Source of the DNA: Apostichopus japonicus
Taxonomy: Eukaryota > Echinodermata > Holothuroidea > Aspidochirotida > Stichopodidae
Reading direction: 5' to 3'
Assembly: GCF_037975245.1 (NCBI RefSeq)
Contig: NC_092582.1
Coordinates: 21,974,577-22,038,576 of the forward strand
DNA: 64,000 bases
Shown: piece after piece, positions 1-12,500 of the stretch
Numbering within the stretch: position 1 is the stretch's first letter
How the letters are laid out: every line of letters starts with the position of its first letter
Position numbers and translations under genes: made by a program
The notes under the pieces: model-generated
What the model saw: only the letters and a program-made list of their open reading frames with translations
What the model was told of the DNA's origin: nothing
Database searches by the model: none

Positions 1-503
1 TGATTTACTTCAATTTAATGATATACTTGACCCACAATTTACTCAATAGCTGACCTACACCATGTAACCTTGAACCACTAAACTGTTCTCACAACAAACT
101 CACTTTATATCTATATCCATTGTTCCTAACCTATCGTTTCCTGTCAATTAGTCATATTCTCTGTGATACATTTTCTACTTCCTGTCAGTATCCCGACTGT
201 AGCCGTTTTTTATGCAATGCTCTCATTTCAACTTCATTTGGGTAAGGACTCCAAAAACTATCATTCCCTAGCAACACCACAGTTATGTCAGAAATTAAAA
301 TGCTGACAGGATCAGATTATCTCGTGCCACATTTCATAGTGTTGGGATTTTATGTACGCTGTGCAGCATGCACGACAGGTATGAAGGTCCAAGATGGACG
401 TCATTTTCCTCACCCACGGGATAACGGCACATTAAAGTCTTTCATTAGTGAATGCTGCTGCTACATTGACTACATAATAAACAGGTGACTAAAATATATG
501 TAC
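1..503. other. left-edge intron sequence
   Basis: By position this is the start of intron 9 of the ABCA2-like gene. I found no exon of matching phase and no repeat in it. The small open frame at 285-488 on the plus strand resembles nothing I know. Confidence 0.5.
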
Positions 504-566
504 CTCATCCATCAGAGCAGCGGTCATATTCTTCATCCTTGACAATTCTTCATCGGTAATATTCAA
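504..566 (-). CDS. ABCA2: ABCA2-like exon 9 (last in window)
   Basis: Acceptor GTTTTTCAG; donor GATGAG/GTACAT. Phase 0 on both sides, 21 codons, with sequons NIT and NMT. It has little identity to vertebrates here; support comes from splice signals, phase and position directly after exon 8. Confidence 0.7.
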
Positions 567-3500
567 CTGAAAAACAAATCAATAAGAGGAGGCAATCAAA
601 TTTTAGTACCGGCTGGCAAGCGGTAATCAAACCACTTGTGTTGTAAGGAACAGAGTCATAAAAACTTCTATATTGTTGTGCATGTTATATATGTTACTAA
701 TGCATTGTCCATTTTCTGTAAATCCTTCAACATGTTGTACATGCTTCAACTTAACAAATTTTTATTGTTTGGGGGAGGGGGGATCCAACGCCATTGCACT
801 ATTCAACCACATGGTCTCAACATTCACGAAGGGAATGGCTAAACTTACTCCCCCCCCCCTAATGTTGGATTTCCCCATCTCCCTTCATACTCCAGCACTC
901 TCATCCTTTCTATACTCTTTCACAGGTTTCCTTCCTTTTCCCTACCTCCCCCTCCCCTTACCCCCCCCCCACCTTTGCATTCAGTCCAGTTTACATGGAC
1001 TATCATTCTCTATTCTTTCCTCTGCCTTACCCTTTCCCCCCCCCCCCTCCCCTATCCTCATTGCTAATATGTCTAATTCTAACTGTCTGTCCCTCTATGT
1101 CTCTTAATGTGTCTTAATTTGTTTTTGTTTCAGTTAACATCTGAAGAAGATCCTGCTAGGATTAAAAGGTAAGGCCCTGTTAACTTTGGTCATAAATCAT
1201 ATTACTTGGTAAGTTCTTAACTGGTCTCTGATATTAGTGAATTGATCACATGAATCAATTTGGCCTAAATTCCAGAATAAAAGCAAACACTTCGATACTC
1301 ACCAAGTCAAGAACTTTTCCTGTATCGATTTGATCATGAAGTTCATTTGAGAGGCTCTCAAAGATATCATAAGAGTCCTCCCTGTTGCAAGTAGCATCTG
1401 CAAAGCTCCTCTGCAATGAATATGCATAGGAATAATTATCATGAATATGCATAAACCTTTGCAAAACCATTTGAAAAACATTCATCCCCCACTAATCATA
1501 TTTTTATTTATTCTGAAAGGAATATCTTGAGTATTCTTATATTAAGTGAACAGCTTTCATTTTGTTTTACCAGGTTCACATTTTGATGTCTGTCAGCCAA
1601 AAAAAAATGTTATTGAAACTTCTCTAACATTATAAGAATTTCAAGGAATCATAAAATTTGAAAAAACACAAACAAAACATGATACAGACAATTACATAAA
1701 GACTTGTTTCCTTTCTGATCCTGTTCCTATATAAGGCATTAATTAAATAGTTTGTCACTCTTCTGTAATATACATGTATGTAATATACATGTAATATATA
1801 TGTAATATACATGTATGTAATATACATATATGTAATATACATGTATGTAATATACATGTATGTAATATACATGTATGTAATATACATGTAATATACATGT
1901 ATGTAATATACATGTAATATATATGTTATATACATGTAATATACATGTAATATATATGTAATATACATGGATGTAATATACATGGATGTAATATACATGG
2001 ATGTAATATACATGTATGTAATATACATGTAATATATATGTTATATACATGTAATATACATGTAATATAAATGAATGTAAATCTCAGCACAGTTCAATGC
2101 TGATTTTATTTTCACTCAGTTTATTGTGATATATTTAACGACCATACAAAAGGGCCTTCAAGAGGTTCAATCGAATTTCTGATTACTTTGATATGCAAAG
2201 CAAAGAGATCATCAAGACAACCCCCCCTCACCCCAACCCCCCCCCCCCCCCACAACCTTTAAATAATTTTAAAAATATTACAGATAGTACAAAGCTCACC
2301 AAAAACGGCTTAACATATATTGTGATGTTATTTGTAAGAATACAACTTTACCATACACAGTAAATGCTGTTTTTAATCTTTCAGAAATAGCAAATTTTCA
2401 TTTTGAAAATTCATAATAAATTAACATTCCAAAGTTGACCATTTTTGGTTTCCTAACTTACCTGTCTCCCCACAACCTTAGCATTCTTGTTTTAACATTC
2501 CTAAACGAGGCTGTTCATGAGGAATCTATTATTAACCCAAGTAGGTATAGTTTAACAGACATCCCGACTTTTAAATACAGTTTCTATCTGGTCCAAACTT
2601 TTCCACTGCATGGAAATGAAACATCTCACGTTCTATAAATAAATTCATTCAGTTAGCTACTTCAGAAAACTTGCAGACAGATTCTCACGCTATGCTCTTT
2701 CAACCATTAAGAGAACCATCTGTGCATATATAAGTCATACCTCAAACAAATTTCAAGGTTGTATTTTCTATCAACTTGGGGGGGGGGTACATTTCTTACT
2801 AAATATTTTACATTTGCTCCATTTTGTATCTTTTAGCTTTGGTAATATCAGGAGAAGGTTTTATGTTGATATAGCACTAACTCATTAAGAGTGTTTGCTC
2901 AAATGTCTCACATCCAGGTGTGACTAGATGACGTAAAACCGCTCACCGAGGTATTAAAATCAGTCTGGTTGTCGGAGTTGTATAAATCATGAACGGTCTC
3001 TTCATTGCACAAGACATCTTGTAGAGTCTCTGGGCTGAACAAGGAGTCCTGTAAAGAATGAAAAAGAAAAAAAGTGTAGTCTTATTACTAAAAAAATGTG
3101 AAGAGCTTAATATCCTATGAAGGCTAGGATATGAATTCAGTTTGGGGGATAATATAATCATAAACTGAAAAAATGATTGTAAAATGCACTTTGCAGAGAG
3201 TCTCAGCGCTGAACAAAGAATCCTCCCATAAAGAAGTAAATTGTATAGAGCATATTGTACTCTTCTTGACATACAGTTTCATAACTCAGTCCTAGTTGAG
3301 AGATATGAATTAATAAACTACATCTTCACCCTTCCTTATATCTCACAAGAGTCTGCATTTCCAGACTCTTAACCCAGAATCCCTTTCAAACGGTTCGGTT
3401 TTTATTGCTCACTCGCATCGATCATCAATATTTTGACAATTTATTCTTGCCTCGTTGATGACACACGAACAAGTTTAATAATTATTTATTGGCAAGTCCT

Positions 3501-6500
3501 TAACAAAAACCACTGCATTGTATCTGTAAGACATTATAGTCTGTCATTCATTAATCGATATTTGGTATCCTGGTTCGTAAAGCGTGCTGAGCAGAAGAAT
3601 ATAGAAACAGATTCAGAAATCGGCCTTCTCTTTCCATCAGGAGAAAATTCTGCATCAATAGTGTAGTTACTTGCATTATTAGTATTAGAGTTAATGGTTC
3701 AGTAAAAACAAAAATGCAGCATGCTGCTCAGCCTAATCGTGATTTAATATCAAACAATCGAGATTATCTCAGATTATCTGAGATGAATGACTGTCAGATA
3801 TAGCTCAGAAAACATCAATTTATAGTCCATGTAAACTGGACTGAATGCAAAGGTGGGAGGATAGGGGAGGGGGAGGGGGAGGGAGGGGAAAGGATAAGGC
3901 AGAGGGGAGAATAGAGAATGATAGTCCACGTAAACTGGACTGAATACAAAGGTGGGGGGATAGGGGAGGGGGAGGGAGGAGTAGGATAAGGCACAGGCGA
4001 GAAAGAAATAATGATTTATGAATTACTAGAAGAACAGTCTATTACAATCTAGTTATATACATGTTACAACTCATCGATTAGTGGATCCACCAATTATAGT
4101 TTATAGAAGAAACAAAAGTGAAGCAGAGGGGAATGAGAAAGGAGAATAGGAAACGTTCAATGGGAGAGGGGAAGGGGGAAAGAGGATGGAGGAAATTTGA
4201 AGCAAAGGGGAGGGGGGAAGGGGATATGGAGGGTGGAAGAGGGGGCATGTAAGGGACAAATTAACATTGTACTTGACTGACAGACACACAACAATATCCA
4301 AGGGTCTCTATGGGGGGAAACATGGAGCCATCCCCCTCTACTCCTGTTACAGGGCTCAATCAATTCCATTCTTACTGTGCATACGGATTACAACTATTTG
4401 ACTCACTCTGCCAACAACACTGGCTCACTAATGAGATTTTACTTACTTTGCCTATCTGTACTGTCTGCACTGAACAAACAGGGCTGCATCCATGATGCCA
4501 ATTCACAATAGAATGTTGACACAGGTTTTGCTAAATTCCTACAGTAAACTGAACATGTTGTAGACCTACAGTAAGGCAGTAGTACGATATATTGGTTTAT
4601 TGGCTAACAAATATTCAAGGCAAATTTCACCCTCAGGAAGGGCAGGGGAGGGGAGGGGAGGGGAAGAATCGTGAACTAATTTTGAGGATCACATAAATAC
4701 AAAGAAGATTAGTATTAGGAATGAACAATGTGTGTGGATTCTTTGCAAGTTCTGGACAACATTTGCTGCCATGGAAAGTATGTAGTGGAATAGGAATTGT
4801 TACTTTTGGCAGTATCTATCCATGGGAGAAAAGAAATCATATATCTTTAAAGTAACTGTTTGATGGGTTTTGTAAATGTCAGTCAGTTCCAACCTTCTTT
4901 GAAGATGAATGTGAATGAATGAATGAGTAGTCAACATTCCAACTGTTCGTACAACAAAGTTGCAGAGACGACACTGTTCTAAACACAACCTTTCGAATTA
5001 GGAAAACGTTTTCAAAATGATCGTGCTATTTCCTTTAAATTGGTAATTCATGTGAAATGAATTTGAGAAGGACGGAATAACTAACTTGCCCATTTTATAG
5101 CATTGCTGCATTTGAGTAACAGATGGAGAAACTAATGAACCAAAACTATTTAGCAAACAGTTGCTATTAAAGTTTATTGACATCTTAACATTTCTCTTAG
5201 GCCTCGAATTGGCAGCTCTACTCGCACAGCCACGCATTTGTGGTTGATAACCAATATAGGAATATTTTTGCTGATTATTTTTTTTTCCCTACTGTACATG
5301 ACTTCTATGACCTCTAGTGACTTTGCCAACATCAGTCAATATTTCTCTTGCCATCATTTCGTGCACGGACAAAGCTCATTCACACATCTTACACACACAC
5401 ATTAGCACCCAAGATGCCCAGGGGCTTACATGTGAAGATAACTACGTTCATCGTTCTCATAATTTCTCGTGCGTTATTCAGTACCAAGTAGTTGCACATT
5501 GCTTGTAACAGCTAGTGTACCTAAATGTTGATTAATTGTATTACTGCATCTCTCTCTCTATCGCGCTCTCTCCCTCTCTCAGAAAGACGCCAGTATGCAA
5601 ATTAACAGCGATGCATTATTCATAGTACATCTTCTTCAATGTACATCTTCTTTGAGTAACCGTGACAACACAACCATGTATGTTTTTGCAAAAGAAGTAG
5701 GGACTGGATGCAGCAATGTGAAAGTATATCTTCCTGCTCTTTTTTTAGAATAAGAATTTCACCATGGCTTTTAGTTCAAGTAAGAAAACTAGTAGAAATA
5801 AAGAATTCACCATGGCTTTTAGTTCAAGTAAGAAAACTAATACAAATTACACAAAATATGTAGTTTGTGTAGCTATATATGATGACAGACTATAATATAC
5901 TACAATATCATCTTTATTAGCAAAAAAAAACACAATATAGTGGACACTCTGACACTGACATGTACAAATCTCTTCAACTTACTGAAACTAATTTCAAGCT
6001 AAATTTAACCAACTTTGAGCAACGGACAAAATTTTAGCTTTTACTTCCCCTTCAACTGAGGCATACAGAGATAAGACTCCTTTATTTATTGATCATTCCT
6101 AGAGTAGATCTACACAGACTCCTCTGAAAAGAGACAAACTCACAAACAACCCGGCTTAAATTGAGGCTTTGGTTTGAATATTAATGAATCAACCTGTATT
6201 TGTATCCAAGGATTCAACCAAAATGGGCTCCTCCTCAAACAGAGAATATTTATTAAGCCTAAAACCCAAAGAAACAAACAAAACAAAAACCACTAAAGGC
6301 CAAGAAGATGGTCCTGGATGGGAAAACAAGAGTTATATCAAATTATCAACTCTTATCCCTTGAGAGAGCTTAACTTCAATTAACTGCTCACTTAAGAAGG
6401 TTTACTTTTAACTACACTTGAGGTCAAATTGTGTAAACTTTAGGGTATTTTAAACAGGCTAATCAAATGTAGGTAAACAACTGCAGATAAAACTGCACTA

Positions 6501-9500
6501 TACATATCTATATGTATATATATCTTGGAGGTACTATCTCTTCAGTTAGTTTCGAACTAACAAGCTTATCAGGGCTTTTAGTACCTTGGAAAATTTAACC
6601 ATCATCACAGGATCTAATAGTCAGAATGTCCACAGCACAACGTCTTATGGAGTTCACTTTATTATATGTAATATCTATTCATGTATGATATTAATATACA
6701 GTATCTATAGGAATTTAAGTTTTTTAAGTTGTAGATGTTATTAAAAAAAAATTCAATACACTGCTACAAGTCCAGGCTGTATTTCTATACAAATTTTGCT
6801 TTCCAGAAATGAGCTTTTTAGACAAGGGAGGTTCATCAATTGAAGTGACTGGCCTGTTAAGTCTATAAATACACAGACCATTAGTTCAGTTACTCAGATG
6901 CAACACAAACCTTAAAGAAGAAAACATCTAACTATTTATGATCTCGTTACATTACACATTCTCTTACACAGGCTCTCTAGTGGATAAGCAGTTTGCTCAC
7001 AGTTTATTTTTAATTATTTATGATCTCATCAAATGACATGTTTACAATCCATTTCAAACTTGAAATGGACAAATGGTGTTTGAATGTCATCCAGGACTAG
7101 TTTTATTGTCCATATTAAGTTTTAAAAAAAACTAGTTCTGGTTGAGTTTAGTAGAATTCATAAGGAAAAATGGATTTACATTATGAGTTTAGTCTGCACT
7201 GAAGCACCACATTCATCGTCAAGTTAGCCATAAAGGATCATTCCCACATGTCTTATTTAATATGAATATATATCTTGATAAATTTAGAATATATATTTAG
7301 CAATAGAAATATTACCCACAAATTTTTCCGTCTTCTCAAATTATTACATATCAAGACTAAACTTCTGCCAAAAGCCATCCTTTCACAGGTCAATAGGCAT
7401 TAACAGACATATTCTTCAATATGCAATGACAGATCTACCCCTGTAAACACCCCATCTGCTACTACTATACTTACCTCAAAGCTGTTGACGAGCCCTTCTG
7501 AGAGACTGTCTTCCCCTTCGGATGATCCAGATTGTGGCCCACCTACTGGGGTCCCGGACAGTATGCCAAGGACCCCCGTTACACTGTAAATACTGCTCTT
7601 AGATTCGTGTCTGTACAGGGCCCCGTGATTGAGGCCGCCAAATCGTCTGTTGATGAACTCTTGGTAATCTGTGTAGTTGTGAGTGCTACCGTCATCCTCG
7701 GATACATTCCTCGGTTCAGACCCGTACAGTATCTTATAAACCTGTAGCATGGAAACAGACGGGGGATTAAAACAGGCATCATTTATCATCTTGTAGAATG
7801 AATGTACCCTACAGCAGTGACAGAACAATGAATGAAGACAAGGGAAGGAGGAGAGAGGAGGGAGAGAGGGGGTGGGAAGGAGGGGGAGAGGGGAGGGAAG
7901 GGGGGAGAGAAAGGGGAAGGTGGGAGGGAAGATAAGGGGAGGGAGGAAAGGGGAGAGAGGAGACGGGTGAGAGGAGGGGGAAGACCTGTGGGAGAGAAGA
8001 GAGGGGGTGGGAGGGAGGGGGAGATTGGAGGGAAGGGAGAGAGGTGGGAGAGGTGGGAGAGAGGTGGGAGAGAGGTGGAAGGTGGGAGGAAAGATAGGGG
8101 AGGGAGGGAAGGGATGAGAGGAGAGAGGAGGGAGAGATGGGGTGGGAGGGAGGGGGAAAGGGGAGGGAATGGGGAGACGTGGGAGAGAGGGGGAAGGTGG
8201 GAGGAAAGATAGGGGAGGGAGGGAAGGGATGAGAGGAGAGGGGTGAGAGGAGGGGGAAGGTGGGAGGGAAGAAAGGGGGAGGGAGGAAAGGGGAGAGAGG
8301 AGAGAGAGGGGTGAGAGATGGGGGTGAGAGGAGGGGGAGAGGGAGAGGGGAGAGAGGAGGAGGAGGAGAGGGGAGAGAGGAGGAGGAGAGGGGAGAGAGG
8401 AGGGTGAGAGGGGGGGAAAGGAGGAAGAGAGGGAAAGCGGGGAGAGAGAAGAGAGGGGGAGAGAGAAGAGAGGGGGAGAGAAGAGAGGGAGAGTGGAGAG
8501 AGAGAGAAGGGAGATGGGAGAAGAGAGGGGAGAAGGGAGGGAGGAGGGAGGGAGGTAAACTGAGAGAAGAGGATGGTGAGTGGAGGGGAATGAAGGCGGA
8601 TGAAGAATGAAAATATTTTCATATGCAAACGATGTTACTTCTCTAACCTACTGTAAGTTTGTAAAAGTTGCTCAAAATTCATTTACCCAAAGAGGAACAT
8701 GAGTTCTAAAAGTAAAATGAATGGTCTCATTTTCAGTAGCTCCCTTAAAACTATTGGACTTTGCTTCCTCTAATGGGCAGAAAAGAGATGCATTGAATGG
8801 ACAGGCATCCATTACAAACATCTCAATAGATCCTCAACTTAGACAAAATAAACTTGCATCCTAATTTCATATTACTCTAACATATATTACTGAATCTAAA
8901 AAAACAAAAAATGTCTTTGCTCTTTAAATATCCACTTCAGAACAACTCAACTAATGAAGACTTGCACATGTCTGACGCACCTTATATACGTAAGCTGTAC
9001 TGACTACCGTCTTTCTCATTATTTGTAATTCTGTAAGACATGGTCACATGGCCATCATTTTTCCATTTCATACTCTTACGTCGATCCTTGAAGATTCATA
9101 ATTGCACACACGCTCATCAAAAAAATTTCAGCTGCATGCTGGGAACAACTTTGAGAGTTACAGGTAGTCTATTTCATAATTCAAATGTCTGGTTCAATTC
9201 ATAAGCCATTCCTGTAGATGGGTACAAACTTTCAAAAACTGAGCTGGGTAGACATACAGCTCGCTGCCTGCAGTTATGACTATCAAAGGGTTTCAGCAAA
9301 TCTTCACTATGTTAGAAGCAATTCCCGCATGTGTATATTGTTTAATATATTCTACCGTTACTTCATCAATCTTGGTGTCTGTTTATAGACTTTAGTGTCG
9401 TTAAACTTGTACAATGAACTACAAGTGCATGCATGCTCAGAACCATATGGTAGAGAGTACACATGTTTATTGAACTTCTAATGTACTACAGGATGGCAGA

Positions 9501-12500
9501 TTAGTCATCAATCTAGTTTATGTTACATCATATAGACTTTAGTATCATCTAACTTACAGTTCCATGGACAACATTGAGTGCATTCTCAGTACCATATGGA
9601 AGAAGATGCTGCTGATGTAAACATCAGGTCCGTTATAAACTATTAAACTGTATTTATGTTGTTTTAAATCTAATTCTTTGGTTCATGGTTCGAAATACAG
9701 TATGTACAAACTGTATACTGCTTAAAACTTAATGAACATTTTAACATGGATTAGAATATATATACTGTATTGAACCACAACAACTTTCACAAATCTAGAA
9801 CTATCCAGGTATGTAACTTGTTGGTTAGTGGATCAATAGATACCTCTTGAAGAGTTTAGGCTGAGCCGGGACATGCATGCTGGCATCCACCACAATGGGA
9901 TGATGCCAATTGTTTTGGCCCTACTAAAGTACCACACAAAAGAACTGACTGCTCTAATCCCCGTAGAGGGGGTTTCACTTGCCGTAATGAGAAAACTGTT
10001 CACACTATGTGTTTGTTTAGTTGAATGTATTGTAATATTAGCATACATGCCTGGTCCGTATACAGCTGAAAGATCGTCTGCTACAAACCCCTCCCTATGA
10101 TTAAATGTCTATGTATTTGGCATGTAATATGAATTAGTAGGCTAACAGCCTATACAATCTGGTTACAATCAATGTTACAACATGTGTACTTAATGAATTA
10201 CAATATAGACATTGTATGTAAATATTATCAACATGAACATGACAGACGAGAAGACAAAATGAATCAACATCAGTTTAGGATCCCAAAGTAGCTGAAAGCT
10301 GTGTCCAATATGTCAATAAAAATTATATATCTTTGTTATATTTGAAGGAATATTAAATTGTGCAATATGATCCAAGTCAAATCCGACAAACTTTATCTCC
10401 TTTTTATTTACGATAATGAGGAAACAGTATCTGCCGAGTCACAATCTATTGGCTACATTCCTTCAGATTCTGCTTAACTATGCAGGTATTATAGACTTAC
10501 AGTACATTAGCGTAATTTTGAATTCCCACTTTGCATTTATTATTACTAGAATGTCCTTAATAGTATATCATTATTTATTCATACAGTATCCTTTTAGCAT
10601 AACTGAAACCACACTGAGAATACCATTTGCACAACAACAACAAAAGACACACAGATCTATGTATATATATATATGGAAGATATTATGTCACCACAAACTT
10701 TGACCTAGACATGATTTACAGAGAATGTCGTAAATTACACCACCGTGCACTTTCACCAGTTACAAGTTCTCAAATATATAAAATTAGGAAATTATGAGAA
10801 TCCAAGTTTGATTACATCAAGAATATCAAACCCTACTATATATACAGTATGTTTGGAAATGTCTGTCTACAGTAAAGTATTTCTAATGGACTTTGTTTTA
10901 TATGCACATTTAATTAATAAATTAAGAAGCTTTTTAGCTTTATAAATACCTAAATATGATTTATTCAAAAGACCTTGAGAACAGCATAATTTGCATAAGA
11001 AAAAAAAATCTTCCTTTTACAGTACTACACTTCTAAAAGTACTATGACTTCTTCAAAGTTGAAACCGTCCTTTTTCAAACTTGCATGATTTCAAATATCG
11101 ACTTCTCATTGTCAAGCAAACTATTGTGACTCTATTGCACTTTGAAGAAAGGAACCCTATATACTGTAGTTTATTATTTTCGGCTGGCGCATGGGAGACG
11201 TTGGAATCTTCTTTTTCAAACAAATTATCTTGATATCCTTGACCTCTGACCTCAACAACTACTAAGATATAAAATGACTCAGAGAAAAATTGTTCATATA
11301 TATTGCTGATGATTTCAATATCTTTTCTAACTTGGATCCCCATAAGATGATACATGTATGCAAATTTTTACAAGCAACGTTAGGTAGGAACAATTACAAT
11401 GTTTCAGTTCATGTGATCTGCCTAGGGTGCAACATTATTAATTTGCATACGCCAGTATAGTGCAATATGTAATTAACAACACTTGTACGTGTGTGTAAAC
11501 AGGATTCTGTCCTTCAAAACAGTCAGATAGAGAGTTAATTTCACCCATCTACAGGTACAACCAATTAAACTTAATGGCGTAAATCAGTTTTCACTGTACT
11601 TTCGACATTATTTACACATCACAAACTTGGTGAAACCTCATTTTGATATCATTGATTAAAAGTGAGGGTGCTTAAGGTCTTTAGTTTTGTATTGTTTGTT
11701 GTGTATTTTGGAGTGTGCAAAACTATCTTCTCTCCCAATTAAAACACTTTCATTTTACTGCATAAAATCTACTCACTCAAGTGGCTGTATGATGCAACGA
11801 TGATGAGAAACCTATCATATTAATTAACTCATTGAAGTTATGCAAATGAGCAACCAATCATAGTTAATTAACTCATTGAAGTTATGCAAATACAACTAAA
11901 AGGGGGGGAAAACCCAAAAATGCTGTACAGAACAAACAATTTAACTACTGTATGTGGTAAAATGCTTATGGTTCCTTTTCTCTTTTCTTTTTTTAACTTT
12001 TATTTCTTGCTTTTGCATAGATTCCTAAGGGTGCACTATCATAAATGAAACTAGGAAACTGAGAGAAGCAAAAATTCTCCTAACAATTACAAAGCTCGCA
12101 ATAAAAGTATCTTTACTAGAATTGAAATAATGGAGCGGCCTAATTTATCAAAAGCACTCAACCGTATCACCACTTGCCTCTACCACTGCCCACTTTATCT
12201 TTATGTATGTTTACTATAGTTCACATTCATAAGGTATCTACAGTATAGTGCAATGTAAAACCATCTTCAAACAGCTGTTAAGTCAAAGGCCCTAAAGCAA
12301 TCTATATTATTTATATGCCCGTAAATTAGCTAGCTAGTTGGCACCCACCTGCCCCTCCAGTGGGCCATGTGCTACCAGTAACATATCCGTGGTCCTACAT
12401 CAATCTGTACAATGCCTGTAATTACCTAGTAAGCTAGCACCCACCTGCACCTCCAGTGGGCCATGTGCTATCAGTAACATATCTGTGGTCCTACATCAAT

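Noticed and set aside
1630-2050. Tyr/Ile/Thr-repeat frames on the minus strand
   Set aside because: Translation of the AT-rich minisatellite.
7832-8610. Gly/Arg/Glu-rich frames on the plus strand
   Set aside because: Complement of the same tract; composition artefact.
7786-8628. 280-codon open frame on the minus strand
   Set aside because: It lies wholly in the polypyrimidine tract and encodes only Ser/Pro/Leu/Phe low complexity; stops are absent because of base composition.
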